Positions 43,237 to 52,056 of a stretch of 64,000 nucleotides of DNA are shown piece by piece. The notes under the pieces were generated by a model. That model did no database searches and was not told where the DNA came from. It saw only the letters and a program-made list of their open reading frames with translations. The position numbers and the translations under genes are program-made. Every line of letters begins with the position of its first letter. The stretch's first letter is position 1. The stretch comes from Pseudomonadota bacterium (GTDB taxonomy: Bacteria > Myxococcota_A > Polyangia > Polyangiales > Polyangiaceae): positions 1 through 64,000 of the forward strand of contig JAEYYX010000035.1 of assembly GCA_023428245.1 (NCBI GenBank), given 5' to 3'.

Positions 43237-43467
43237 ATGAACGCTGGCACTTCACAGATCCCGATGATGCGGTTCGCTCTTTCTGACGATCCGGCCCTGC
43301 AGGCGGCGACACTCGCGCTCAGCGGCCGCGCCAAACGGCACGCCAGTCAATTCGCTTCGATCGAGCTTCGAGCTAGAAGTTCGCCTCTCAACCGGATTGC
43401 TCCCCTCGGTTATCTGCTCTCCGGTTTGAGCGCCGTGGCCCTGGTGCTCATTCTTTGGTTCTTGTGA
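43237..43467 (+). CDS. Possible small tail-anchored protein (76 residues)
   Basis: An ATG-initiated frame with a soluble basic N-terminus and one C-terminal membrane segment (APLGYLLSGLSAVALVLILWFL), a tail-anchored layout. It lies between the terminator at 43183-43202 and a terminator at 43559. No Shine-Dalgarno is convincing, and no homologue is recognised, so it may be spurious. Confidence 0.35.
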   Translation: MNAGTSQIPMMRFALSDDPALQAATLALSGRAKRHASQFASIELRARSSPLNRIAPLGYLLSGLSAVALVLILWFL

Positions 43468-43558
43468 AACGAAAACCTCCGAGCGCTCAGACGCTCGGGT
43501 AGCGCTACCGTGCTTCTGTAACGGGCTTCCTCGAGTCGAGATTCGACGAACAAGAGAA

Positions 43559-43586
43559 AAGCCTCTTTCCAGCAGGGAAGAGGCTT
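43559..43586. terminator. Bidirectional terminator hairpin
   Basis: AAGCCTCTTTCC and GGGAAGAGGCTT form a stem; on the minus strand the hairpin is followed by TTTTCTC, and on the plus strand by CTTCGTTCT. It ends the minus-strand lipoprotein gene (stop at 43632) and possibly the plus-strand small ORF. A smaller CCGAGCG/CGCTCGG stem also lies at 43479-43498. Confidence 0.7.
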
Positions 43587-43631
43587 CTTCGTTCTAGAGG
43601 CAGCAGCGCCGCTCGAGCGCCCCGAGGAGGC

Positions 43632-44189
43632 CTACTTTCCTTCTTTCTCCTTGGCTTCCTTGGCGGCCTTCTCCTGGGCGGCCTTCTTCTCTTTCTCGGT
43701 CATGATCTTGAGCTCGATCTCGCGCTCCACGGTCTCATCAGCGCCAGTGTACGGCTTGATCTGAACGGGCTCATAAGCGCGCAGCACACAAGCGCCGACG
43801 GGAGTGTCCGCGTAAGCCGAGTCAATCACAACCTCCTTCACGCTACCGTCGGTTTGGAAAATGATCTGAACCTTGGCCGTGCCGGCTTTGAACTGCTTCT
43901 TCAGATCGTCGGGAAGAGTGTTTGGGCAGTCCACAGCGTTCAAGGTCGCGCGCCTGACCTGATGATCGGCGAACTCGGGATCGAACTTCTCAGCCTTCTC
44001 CGAGTCTGCTTCCGAATCCTCCCAGCGACCCCGACTCGGGCTGCTCTCTTGTTCATCGGCGATCGCCATCTGCTCCGCGAGGCGCTCCTCGGGAGTGAGC
44101 ACTTTGTGCTTACTGCCGCCGCAGGCCGAGATGGCGAAAAGGAGGGACCCTCCGAGCAAGACGCGAACTTTGGACACCTTGAGAACCAT
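43632..44189 (-). CDS. AgmX/TonB-like lipoprotein
   Basis: A 185-residue lipoprotein from the ATG at 44189, with leader MVLKVSKVRVLLGGSLLFAI and the lipobox SACGG. The acidic middle (SPSRGRWEDSEADSEKAEKF) precedes a TonB C-terminal-like fold: KVQIIFQTDGSVKEVVIDSAYADTPVGACVLRAYEPVQIKPY, and the C-terminus is Lys/Glu/Ala-rich. The pattern recalls AgmX/TonB-like proteins in myxobacteria. The longer frame up to 44321 lacks a lipoprotein leader and is not preferred. Confidence 0.7.
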   Translation of the reverse strand: MVLKVSKVRVLLGGSLLFAISACGGSKHKVLTPEERLAEQMAIADEQESSPSRGRWEDSEADSEKAEKFDPEFADHQVRRATLNAVDCPNTLPDDLKKQFKAGTAKVQIIFQTDGSVKEVVIDSAYADTPVGACVLRAYEPVQIKPYTGADETVEREIELKIMTEKEKKAAQEKAAKEAKEKEGK

Positions 44190-44335
44190 GGCGCGCAGAT
44201 TAGCCTCGACGCCGAGGCGAAAAAAGGGCGGCGCGAACCTTTTGAGCCTCCTCGGAAGCGAGAAGGGCCTCTCCCTGACCGCCCGCGGGGCTCTGCACCT
44301 CATGCCCAGGCTCCCGGCCACTCGTCTCGGGCGAC

Positions 44336-45700
44336 TCAGAGGTCGGTGATTGCAAAGTCTTTGATCTTGTAGAGGAGGGCGCGATGGCTGATTTCGAGAA
44401 TCTCCGCGGCGCGCGTCCGGTTCCCCTTCGTGCGATGGAGAGCCCTGCGAATGAGGATTTCTTCGATGTAGCGGCTCGTCTTTTTGATGCTGAGCTCTCC
44501 GGACGCAAGCTGCACCTTGATCGGGTCACGGACGTCACGGACCCGCTCAGGAAGCTCAGCGGCGGTAATTTGCGCCCCGTCAGCCAGAACCATGGCCCGC
44601 TCGATGGTGTTCTCGAGTTCGCGCACGTTCCCCGGCCAGGCGTACTCGTAGAGAAGACGTCGGGCCTCGCTATCAACCCCAGAGATCTCAGTGCCGAGAC
44701 GCTTGTTGTTCCTGTCAATGAAGTATTCGACCAATAGTGAAATGTCTTCTTTTCGCTCGCGCAGCGGCGGCACCGCCACGTGCAGGACATTGAGCCGATA
44801 GAAAAGGTCCTCGCGGAAGCGCCCAGCTTTCACCTCAGCGGTGAGGTCGCGATGGGTCGCTGTCACAATCCGCACATCGATCTGGACGTCCCGGCTCTCA
44901 CCGAGCCGCCGAATCCGTTCATCCTCGAGGACACGCAGGAGCTTCACCTGCACCGAGAGCGGCATCTCGCCAATTTCATCAAGAAAAATAGTCCCGCCCG
45001 TTGCTTCTTCGAAGAGCCCCTTCCGATCTGAGATAGCGTCGGTGAACGCTCCTCGCTTATGCCCGAAGAGCTCACTCTCGAGGAGCGACTCCGGGATCGC
45101 GCCGCAGTTCACAGCCACAAACGCGCCGTTTTTTCGGGACGATCGGGAGTGCAACGCCCGTGCGACAAGCTCCTTGCCCACGCCGCTTTCTCCGGTGATG
45201 AGCACCGTGGTCTTGTAATCGGCGACTTTCGCGATAGTGCGGAAGATGTTCTCCATGGCCTGGCTCTTGGCCAAGATGTTCTCGAAACGGGCCGCGTCCT
45301 GGATCTCCCGGCGAAGGGCTCGATTCTCCCGCCGGAGCGCTTCTCGCTCTTCTGCTTTCCGAAGACAGAGCAGCACCTCCTCGGGCGCGAAAGGCTTGCT
45401 CACATAGTCATAAGCACCCATCTGGATGGCCTCGAGGGCCTGCTCGTGACTGCCGTACGCGCTCATCACGATCACCGTGGCGTCGCTGCCCTTGGCCTTC
45501 AGTGTCGAGAGCAGGTCGAGCCCAGAAGCCCGCGGCATCCGCACATCGGTGATCACGAAGTCGGGACCAAAGGAGTCGATCAGACCGAGCGCCTCTTCAC
45601 CGCCGGCAGCAACCTCCACTTCGTAACCACTCCGCCGCAAAAAAGTGCGGAGCACAATCCTGATGTTTTCTTCGTCATCAACCACCAGAATCCGCTTCAT
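44336..45700 (-). CDS. NtrC-family response regulator with a GAFTDA variant, orphan
   Basis: A 454-residue sigma54 enhancer-binding protein. Receiver domain with the phospho-acceptor Asp52 (VITDVRMPRASG); AAA+ ATPase with Walker A GESGVGKELVA (170-180) and Walker B GTIFLDEIGE; C-terminal Fis-type HTH (RTRAAEILEISHRALLYKI). The sigma54-contacting loop, normally GAFTGA, reads GAFTDA at 217-222. No sensor kinase is adjacent. Starting at 45700 (MKRILVVDDEE) gives a clean receiver; the open frame upstream to 46651 is the antisense of the esterase gene. Confidence 0.92.
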   Translation of the reverse strand: MKRILVVDDEENIRIVLRTFLRRSGYEVEVAAGGEEALGLIDSFGPDFVITDVRMPRASGLDLLSTLKAKGSDATVIVMSAYGSHEQALEAIQMGAYDYVSKPFAPEEVLLCLRKAEEREALRRENRALRREIQDAARFENILAKSQAMENIFRTIAKVADYKTTVLITGESGVGKELVARALHSRSSRKNGAFVAVNCGAIPESLLESELFGHKRGAFTDAISDRKGLFEEATGGTIFLDEIGEMPLSVQVKLLRVLEDERIRRLGESRDVQIDVRIVTATHRDLTAEVKAGRFREDLFYRLNVLHVAVPPLRERKEDISLLVEYFIDRNNKRLGTEISGVDSEARRLLYEYAWPGNVRELENTIERAMVLADGAQITAAELPERVRDVRDPIKVQLASGELSIKKTSRYIEEILIRRALHRTKGNRTRAAEILEISHRALLYKIKDFAITDL

Positions 45701-45769
45701 GGCCCCTATGGTACGCAATTTTTTTAGCCTTGCGGAGGGATTTCGCTCCTGGGAGTCTTCGGCGGGACG

Positions 45770-46759
45770 ATGCGGCGCTTCGCCCCCCTGCTCCTCGTTT
45801 TGTTTGGCTCGGCCTTGCTCGGCTGCCACGTGGGGCCGGCCGACGAGACGGGAGCCGTTCCAGTCCTCGAGCCAAAGCGGACGATGGTCGTTCCAAAAGG
45901 CTACGAAGGGCCGATCGACCCTGAGTGGCCGCCGAGGCACGTCGGATCCCTGGACGTCGAGCTCGCCGCTTCCAGGCTGCTCCGAGAACAGCTCGAAGCA
46001 AATCCGGACATGCCGAACGAGGAGCTCGCCGAAATCCGGCGCGGACTTCACGTAGAAAAAGGGAAGATCGGCGCCTTCCACTATCTCGAGGTCATCGCCG
46101 GAAACATGCGGCACCCCGATGACCGGCTCCCCCTCGTGATCCTGCTCCACGGACGTGGCAATCGTCCGCGGGTCCCGGCCACGCCGATCGACAGTCCCGT
46201 GCCTTTCCGCATGTTCATTCCGCAGGCGCCGGACCCCCTGGGAGACGGCTTCACCTGGCTCGCGACCCCCACGCTGGCTGACGACGCCCAGCTCTTCACT
46301 CGCTCGCTCTCGGGCCGCGCCGACCAGCTCGCTCCGGCGATCGAGGCTTTCATGCGTCTCCGGCCCACGCTCGGAAAGCCGATCTTGGTCGGATTCTCTC
46401 AGGGAGCCATCATGAGTTTCGCCCTCGCCACCCGTTACCCCACGCTCTTCGCGGCGGCGTTCCCGATGGCCGGCTGGTTGCCCCCTGAGCTGTATCCGAG
46501 ACCGAAGACCGGCACGAAGTACCCCTACTTCTTCGCTCAGCACGGGGGCAAAGACACCGTGGTTCCGACAGCGCGGGGACGCGCGACGGTGAGCGCCTTG
46601 CGCGCTCGAGGCCTCCAGGTCGACTACCGCGAGGCACCTGGTGTGCCCCACGTGGTCTCACCGGACATGGCCGATGGCGTCAGGCGCGGAGTCCGTCGCA
46701 TCCTGAGCTCCTACACGACTCGGGTTCGGCGTGGTCCCGCGCCCAGACCTCGCGGATAA
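45770..46759 (+). CDS. Alpha/beta-hydrolase esterase, probable lipoprotein
   Basis: A 329-residue hydrolase with leader MRRFAPLLLVLFGSALLGCH, the Cys being in a lipobox. The hydrolase core has the oxyanion segment VILLHGRGNRP, nucleophile Ser in GFSQGAIMSF, Asp in HGGKDTVVP and His in GVPHVVSP. It resembles phospholipase/carboxylesterase-type enzymes. It diverges from the NtrC-type regulator over 69 bases, and the NamZ-type gene follows on the same strand. Confidence 0.82.
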   Translation: MRRFAPLLLVLFGSALLGCHVGPADETGAVPVLEPKRTMVVPKGYEGPIDPEWPPRHVGSLDVELAASRLLREQLEANPDMPNEELAEIRRGLHVEKGKIGAFHYLEVIAGNMRHPDDRLPLVILLHGRGNRPRVPATPIDSPVPFRMFIPQAPDPLGDGFTWLATPTLADDAQLFTRSLSGRADQLAPAIEAFMRLRPTLGKPILVGFSQGAIMSFALATRYPTLFAAAFPMAGWLPPELYPRPKTGTKYPYFFAQHGGKDTVVPTARGRATVSALRARGLQVDYREAPGVPHVVSPDMADGVRRGVRRILSSYTTRVRRGPAPRPRG

Positions 46760-46892
46760 TCTCCGAGATGATGCGCAGCCCGAGCGCCGAGAGACAAGAC
46801 GTCTTGCGATCGCCTTCGGGCGCGGCCGTTCCGCTCCGCCGCGCGAGATTGCCCATCGACTCGGTGGTGATGAGCGATTAGCTTTCGGGCCC

Positions 46893-48101
46893 ATGATGCT
46901 CGTAGGTCTCGACGTCCTCGCCCAGCGGAGAAACCAAGCCAAGGCTCGCCTGCAGGGCGCGAAAGTCGCCGTTCTGACGCACGCCGCTGCCGTCGACGCG
47001 CGAGGCGCTTCGACGCTCACGGTGCTTCGGGAGCTCGGAGCCGATATCCAAGTCGTCTTCTCTCCCGAGCACGGGCTCGACGGGGTCCAGCAGGCCGAGG
47101 AACCTGTCGGAAAAGACGACGCTCAGGTCGGAGAAGTGCGCCTCGTCAGTCTATACGGCACGAACAAAGCTTCGCTCGCGCCGAATCCCGAGCTCTTCGA
47201 CGACGTCAGCTTACTCGTGGTCGATCTCGTCGACGTCGGAGCCCGCTATTATACTTACGTTTGGACGGCGCTCCTCGCCGCGCGAGTAGCCGCTGGCAAG
47301 GGAGTCCACGTCCTCGTCCTCGACCGCCCGAATCCCTTGTCTGGTGATCCCTTCACCCTGGAAGGTCGACCCCAAGACCCAGACTTCCTTTCCTTCGTCG
47401 GCCTCGAGCCCATCCCGACCCGCCACGCGCTCACGATCGGTGAGCTCCTCGTGAGTCAGTTCAACCACGAGGATCGGCCACTCGGGGCCGATGGCGCCCT
47501 CTCGATCGTGCCTTGCCATGGCTGGGAGCGCCAGAGGACCGCAGAAGCCTGGGGTCGTCCTTTTGTGCCGCCCTCGCCGAATATGCCGAGCCTTGAAACA
47601 GCGCTCGTCTATCCGGGCGCGTGCCTACTCGAGGGCACAAATCTCTCGGAAGGTCGCGGGACCGCTACCCCCTTCCGAGCGCTCGGCGCTCCGTTTTTGG
47701 ATGGGCACCGCTGGGCCGAAGCTGTCGGCCCCGTGGCTGGGGCATTTCTCCGTCCCGTCCGATTCCGCCCCTGGTTCGACAAGCACAACGGCGCGGTGTG
47801 TGGAGGCGTGATGGTGCACGTCACGAACCCAATCGAATTCCGGCCCGTGCAGACCTACCTCTCGCTCATCTGGCACGCGAAGAAGCTCGCCCCCGATGAC
47901 CTCAAGTTCCTCACTCGCGTCTACGAGTTCGAGACCGAACACCCGGCCTTCGACCTTTTGACAGGCTCCGCTGAGGCGCGGACCCTGCTCGAAGCAGACG
48001 CTCCTCTCGAAGAGCTGCTCCGAAATGTCTGTCCCGTCGACGAGGAGTGGACCGAGCGCGTCCACGCGGCGGAGGAGCTCGCCGCGGAAGTGTGCGCCTG
48101 A
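46893..48101 (+). CDS. DUF1343/NamZ-type exo-beta-N-acetylmuramidase-like protein
   Basis: A 402-residue protein matching the NamZ family: KVAVLTHAAAVDARG near the start, FSPEHGLDGVQQA, DLVDVGARYYTYVW, VLDRPNPLSGDPF, LTIGELL and PSPNMPSLETALVYPGACLLEGTNLSEGRGT. Such enzymes release MurNAc from peptidoglycan fragments. There is no signal peptide from this start, so it is probably cytoplasmic, or the leader is missed: the open frame continues to 46731 with basic sequence. ATG at 46893 or 46896. Confidence 0.78.
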   Translation: MMLVGLDVLAQRRNQAKARLQGAKVAVLTHAAAVDARGASTLTVLRELGADIQVVFSPEHGLDGVQQAEEPVGKDDAQVGEVRLVSLYGTNKASLAPNPELFDDVSLLVVDLVDVGARYYTYVWTALLAARVAAGKGVHVLVLDRPNPLSGDPFTLEGRPQDPDFLSFVGLEPIPTRHALTIGELLVSQFNHEDRPLGADGALSIVPCHGWERQRTAEAWGRPFVPPSPNMPSLETALVYPGACLLEGTNLSEGRGTATPFRALGAPFLDGHRWAEAVGPVAGAFLRPVRFRPWFDKHNGAVCGGVMVHVTNPIEFRPVQTYLSLIWHAKKLAPDDLKFLTRVYEFETEHPAFDLLTGSAEARTLLEADAPLEELLRNVCPVDEEWTERVHAAEELAAEVCA

Positions 48102-48143
48102 GCGGCGCCCCAGGCGCAAGGCCTGCGCGACTTCCAGCGAACG

Positions 48144-48160
48144 CGCGCCAAATTTGCGGC
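48144..48160. promoter_or_regulatory. Palindrome copy upstream of the CBS gene
   Basis: CGCGCCAAATTTGCGGC agrees with the reference palindrome at 57163-57179 at 13 of 17 positions. It is centred about 96 bases before the predicted sigma54 start of the CBS gene and is the weakest of the four copies. Confidence 0.45.
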
Positions 48161-48221
48161 AAAAGGAGGGAACTCGGCCCCTCTCCGGGCGATCTGCCGC
48201 GCAATGGCGGCGCCCGAGCGA

Positions 48222-48237
48222 CGGCACGATCCCTGCT
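48222..48237 (+). promoter_or_regulatory. Sigma54 (-24/-12) promoter of the CBS gene
   Basis: CGGCACGATCCCTGCT matches the TGGCACG-N4-TTGCW consensus with the invariant GG and GC ten bases apart; only consensus positions 1 and 12 differ. The predicted start is near 48248, so the leader to the ATG at 48262 is about 14 bases and to 48250 only 2. Confidence 0.7.
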
Positions 48238-48261
48238 TTGGAGAATGGGATGGCCCCTCCC

Positions 48262-48657
48262 ATGCCGATCATCCGCAAGTACATGACGCCTTCGCCGCAT
48301 TCGATCGGGCGTCAGCAACCTCTCACCGAGGCGCACAGGCGGCTCCGGGAGTTTAACGTCCGCCATCTACCCGTCCTCGACGGTGGCAAGCTCGTCGGCA
48401 TCGTGACCGAACGCGATCTCCACTTGGTCGAGACCCTGCGCGACGTCGACCCCGAGACCATGTTCGTGGAAGAAGCCATGTCGACGAGCGTCTACGCGGT
48501 CCCGCCGGACACCCCCCTCGATGAGGTGGCCGACGAGATGGCTCAGCAGAAATATGGCTCAGCCGTGGTCATGCAGAACGGGAAGGTGGTCGGGATCTTT
48601 ACGACCGTCGACGCCTGCACGACGTTGCGCGACTTGCTCCGAAGCCGCGGAGCCTAA
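48262..48657 (+). CDS. Two-CBS-domain protein
   Basis: A 131-residue protein made of a CBS pair: IIRKYMTPSPHSIGRQQPLTEAHRR...GKLVGIVTERDLHLV and VEEAMSTSVYAVPPDTPLDEVADEM...GKVVGIFTTVDAC. Such stand-alone pairs bind adenosine nucleotides and include hypoxia-linked proteins such as Hrp1. An alternative ATG at 48250 adds four residues. It converges with ccoS, its last 99 bases being antisense to the ccoS 3' end. A sigma54 promoter and a palindrome copy precede it, tying it to the oxidase cluster. Confidence 0.85.
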   Translation: MPIIRKYMTPSPHSIGRQQPLTEAHRRLREFNVRHLPVLDGGKLVGIVTERDLHLVETLRDVDPETMFVEEAMSTSVYAVPPDTPLDEVADEMAQQKYGSAVVMQNGKVVGIFTTVDACTTLRDLLRSRGA

Positions 48658-48816
48658 GCCCCCGCGATCCCCCGGGCGATCGTCCTCGTCGATGGCCCGG
48701 AGTGCGGGCGTCTCGAGGTCGTCGAGCTGTCCTGAACGCGACGCCCATACGAAGGCGAAGACCGCCGCCGCAGAAGCGAAGAGAGCGATCGGCAAGACAA
48801 CAAACAATACACTCAT
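48559..48816 (-). CDS. ccoS: CcoS-like cbb3 oxidase assembly protein
   Basis: An 85-residue product. The first 45 residues match CcoS (MSVLFVVLPIALFASAAAVF membrane helix, then WASRSGQLDDLETPALRAIDED); the family is usually 50-60 long. The final portion is read from sequence antisense to the CBS gene and is probably an unconserved tail. CcoS helps insert heme and copper into CcoN. Its ATG overlaps the ccoI stop, and it is the last gene of the cco operon. Confidence 0.8.
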   Translation of the reverse strand: MSVLFVVLPIALFASAAAVFAFVWASRSGQLDDLETPALRAIDEDDRPGDRGGLGSAASEQVAQRRAGVDGRKDPDHLPVLHDHG

Positions 48817-51383
48817 AGAACCTCTATCTTCGCCGAGACTTGCTGGGCCGAAAGGAGAAGTGGCTTCCGCGCTGAACGGGCAGGGCGCGCGCTGAGCCTC
48901 GAGCCGCCCTTCGACGCGAAAGAGCGACTTCGGTACGCATTTGTTACCACGGAGATGGAGCTGAGCGGCATGAGCACCGCGGCCCCAAGCGGCCCCAAGA
49001 TCCCCGCCGCGGCCAAGCCCACACTGACAAGATTGTAGCCAAGGGAAATGAGGAGGCCGCGGCGGACAGTCCAAAGCGCACGGCGCGCCCCTTCGAAGAG
49101 CTCCACGACCCGGCCGACCCCGGCGTTCGCCAAGTACACATCCGCAGAGAGCATGCTCGCCTCCGCGGCCCCGGATACGGCCACACCGACGTGAGCACGC
49201 GCGAGCGCCCCGGCGTCATTGATGCCGTCGCCGATCATGATCGTCGGTCCACGCTCGGCGCACTCGGCAATCCGTGCGAGCTTCTCTTCCGGACTCGCAG
49301 CACCCACCGCGAACTCAAAGAGCTCGTGCTGCGGATCGAGCAGCTCCCTCACCCTCGCGACCGCCAAAGGCGCATCTCCGGACAAGAGCGCCAGGCGATG
49401 GCCCAAGGCTTTCAGCTGGAGCAGGCTACCTCGGGCGCCCTCTCGGAGTGGATCGTCGAGCCAAATCTCACCGACCACGCGTCCCGAAGAGCCCACAAGG
49501 ACTCGACTGCGCACATTGCCCGTCTCGAGACGCGGCGCGTCCCCGGCTTCGGAGGGGAGCTCAATCTCGTGACTACGCAAGAAGCGCTCCGAACCTACCC
49601 AAAAAGTACCGAGATTCGACCTGATTTCGAGGCCCGCCCCGGGCGCCTCGTTCACGGCCTCGATCTCGATGGGAGAGCTCGGCGCCAATTTGCCAAGATC
49701 TCGGGCGAGAGCGCGCGCCACCGGGTGGCTCGAACCCTTTTCAGCGCGCGCGATCAGCGCACCGACCTCGGGCGAGCCGCGAAACTCGACCACGCTGAGC
49801 CGACCCTCGGTCAGGGTCCCCGTCTTGTCGAAGACGAGCAAAGACGGAGCACCAAGGGACTCGACGGTCGCTGAGCCTTTGATGAGTACCCTCTCCCGCG
49901 CCGCTTGACCGATCGCAGCGCTCAAGGTGAGAGGGGTAGCCATCGAAAGCGCACAGGGACAGGCAACAACGAGGATCGCGAGCGCTCGCCGCATCCCCTC
50001 CTCCGGGGAAACTCCGAAGCTCACCCAGACGGCCACACCCGCCGCCAGGGCGATCAGCGCTATGGTAAACGGAGCCGCCCAACGGTCGATCGTTTGCAGA
50101 AGCGGTGCGCGGGTGCGCAGGGCTTGCTCCACCGATTTCATAAGGAGAGCCGCCCGGGAGTCGCTCGCGGCCCTTTCGACCTCGACGACCAGCCGGCGCG
50201 TCTGATTCGTTCCTCCCGCGTACACGCGATCCTCGGGCCCCACCGGCACTGGCGCGGACTCTCCGCTCAGCAAGGAAAGGTCGAGCTCCGACGTCCCTCG
50301 TGCCACCTTGCCGTCCACGGGTACAGCCTCCCCCGAGAACACCTCGACGAAGTGGCCGGGGCGGAGTTCATCGGTCGGCACGAGCGTGCCAGAGCCCGCC
50401 TGTGCATCGATATCGCGGAGGAGGCGCGCCTGTGCGGGCGTCACGGTGCTGGCAAGCTCGAGAGCATCGGCATGAGACGACTCGTGTCGATTGCGCAGGT
50501 AGCGGCCGACCAAGAGCAAGAAAATGAGCATCGTGATCGAGTCGAAGTAGAGCTCCCCTCGCGAGGAGATCACCCCGTAGATTCCGTACACGTAGGCGGC
50601 GGTGATGCCGAGCGCGATCGGAAGATCCATGTGGATCGTCTTGACGCGAAGGGCGCCGAGCGCGCTCTTGAAGAAAATGAGCGAGGCCCAAAGTGCCGGT
50701 AGGCTCACGAGCAGGCTCCCGATCTCAAAGAGTCGCCGGTACGGCTCGCTCATGCTTCCCGCGCCGTGACCCACCTCCGCGCTGTAGAGCGCAAATGCCA
50801 TGAGCATCGCGTTCCCGGCCGACGCAAAGGCGACGCCCATTCGGACGACGAGGTCTCGTCGATCGCGACGCAGGCTCTCCCGGGCGTGTCCCGCTACGAG
50901 CGGCGAGGGCGTGTATCCGAGACTGTCGAGGCGGGCAGCAAGCTGGGACAGCCGCACGCGCTCAGGAAAGAAACGGAGCGCCACCGTGCGCTGACTCATA
51001 TCGACCCGAGACGCTGTGACCGCAGGCTCGAGGCGCGGGAGCCTCTCGACGAGCCAAACGCAAGCGGCGCAGTGGAGGCCGTCGAGCCCGAGCTCCACCG
51101 AACAATCCCCCTCTGGGTGCTGCACGAGGCGCGCGCTGAACTCCGGCTGATCGAGGCGCGCGTACTTGGACGCGATCGCCTCGAGAGCCCCCGCCGGTTT
51201 CCCGGTCGGCTCCTCTCGTCGCGCGTAATATTGGCCGAGATCCGCTGTTTCGAGCAGCGCGTAGACTGTCGCGCAGCCCGAGCAACAAAAGCTCGGTCCT
51301 CCCGATCGACCCATCCCCGGGACCGCGGGCAGGCCACAATGGGCGCAAGTGTCCGAAGAGCGAAGAGTGTCAGTGCTGGCCAT
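48813..51383 (-). CDS. ccoI: Copper-transporting P-type ATPase CcoI (FixI)
   Basis: An 856-residue P1B ATPase that exports copper for assembly of the CcoN Cu site. A Cys-rich N-terminus (CAHCGLP...FCCSGCATV) precedes a heavy-metal domain with the GLHCAACVWL motif. The pump core shows the actuator SGE in LLSGESAPVP, the membrane copper site VACPCALSMATPL, phosphorylation DKTGTLTEG and the hinge GDGINDAGAL. Its stop overlaps ccoS by four bases and its start overlaps the safE-like gene by 14. Confidence 0.95.
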   Translation of the reverse strand: MASTDTLRSSDTCAHCGLPAVPGMGRSGGPSFCCSGCATVYALLETADLGQYYARREEPTGKPAGALEAIASKYARLDQPEFSARLVQHPEGDCSVELGLDGLHCAACVWLVERLPRLEPAVTASRVDMSQRTVALRFFPERVRLSQLAARLDSLGYTPSPLVAGHARESLRRDRRDLVVRMGVAFASAGNAMLMAFALYSAEVGHGAGSMSEPYRRLFEIGSLLVSLPALWASLIFFKSALGALRVKTIHMDLPIALGITAAYVYGIYGVISSRGELYFDSITMLIFLLLVGRYLRNRHESSHADALELASTVTPAQARLLRDIDAQAGSGTLVPTDELRPGHFVEVFSGEAVPVDGKVARGTSELDLSLLSGESAPVPVGPEDRVYAGGTNQTRRLVVEVERAASDSRAALLMKSVEQALRTRAPLLQTIDRWAAPFTIALIALAAGVAVWVSFGVSPEEGMRRALAILVVACPCALSMATPLTLSAAIGQAARERVLIKGSATVESLGAPSLLVFDKTGTLTEGRLSVVEFRGSPEVGALIARAEKGSSHPVARALARDLGKLAPSSPIEIEAVNEAPGAGLEIRSNLGTFWVGSERFLRSHEIELPSEAGDAPRLETGNVRSRVLVGSSGRVVGEIWLDDPLREGARGSLLQLKALGHRLALLSGDAPLAVARVRELLDPQHELFEFAVGAASPEEKLARIAECAERGPTIMIGDGINDAGALARAHVGVAVSGAAEASMLSADVYLANAGVGRVVELFEGARRALWTVRRGLLISLGYNLVSVGLAAAGILGPLGAAVLMPLSSISVVTNAYRSRSFASKGGSRLSARPARSARKPLLLSAQQVSAKIEVL

Positions 51384-52056
51384 GGCAGCTCACCTGAGCC
51401 TCTCCTCCCCCGACCAGCCGAAATGCGCGGCTTCGCTCATAAATTCCAAACAGTCCAACCATCACCAGAACCGCTCCCATGACCCGCGGCAAGCGAGCGC
51501 CAAGAAAGCGACCGATATGCGCGCTCAGCGCTCCGAGTCCGAGCAAGCCCGGCAGCGTCCCGAGAAAGAACACGAACATCACGAGAGCCCCTTCGAGGGG
51601 ACCCCCAGCACCGGCCGAAAGGGTCACGAAGGCGTAAAGCGTTCCACACGGCAGAAGGGGCGTCGTCAGGCCCAAGACCGCGGCCTTCGTGACAGCATCC
51701 TTGCGCTTCAGTTGGACCAAGCGTTCCGGGAGGAACGAAGGAATGAACTTGAGGAGGCGCGCCCGGGGCACAAATGCGAGAGCTCCCCAGAGCACCGTGA
51801 GCACGCTCGCTACGAGTGCCGCCACACGAAACAGGCCAGCTCGCTCCCCGAGCAGATCGAGGCCGCCACCGACCGCGCCCGCAAGAGCGCCGAGCGCGCT
51901 GTACATGAGCGCTCGTTCCCCGTGGTAGACGAGGTGCGCCCGACCCGAGCGGGCTCCGACGGAATAGAAGGCCACAAACGGCCCACACATGCCGGCGCAA
52001 TGCGCGCTTGCGAGCAAACTCGCGCCGAGAACACCCGCGAGCAGCCCGAGCGTCAT
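51370..52056 (-). CDS. SafE/TauE-like six-helix membrane protein of the cco operon
   Basis: A 228-residue protein with about six membrane helices. It begins with LLASAHCAGMCGPFVAFYSV, and LTTPLLPCGTLYAFV is the second half-motif. This is the sulfite-exporter/DsbD-like family, members of which recur in cbb3 operons and are thought to help with copper or thiol handling. It overlaps ccoH by four bases and ccoI by 14. Specific function here is inference. Confidence 0.82.
   Translation of the reverse strand: MTLGLLAGVLGASLLASAHCAGMCGPFVAFYSVGARSGRAHLVYHGERALMYSALGALAGAVGGGLDLLGERAGLFRVAALVASVLTVLWGALAFVPRARLLKFIPSFLPERLVQLKRKDAVTKAAVLGLTTPLLPCGTLYAFVTLSAGAGGPLEGALVMFVFFLGTLPGLLGLGALSAHIGRFLGARLPRVMGAVLVMVGLFGIYERSRAFRLVGGGEAQVSCHGQH

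Noticed and set aside
45701..46651. An N-terminal extension of the orphan NtrC-type regulator
   Set aside because: The sequence upstream of 45700 is antisense to the esterase gene; the receiver domain begins exactly at MKRILVVDDEE.
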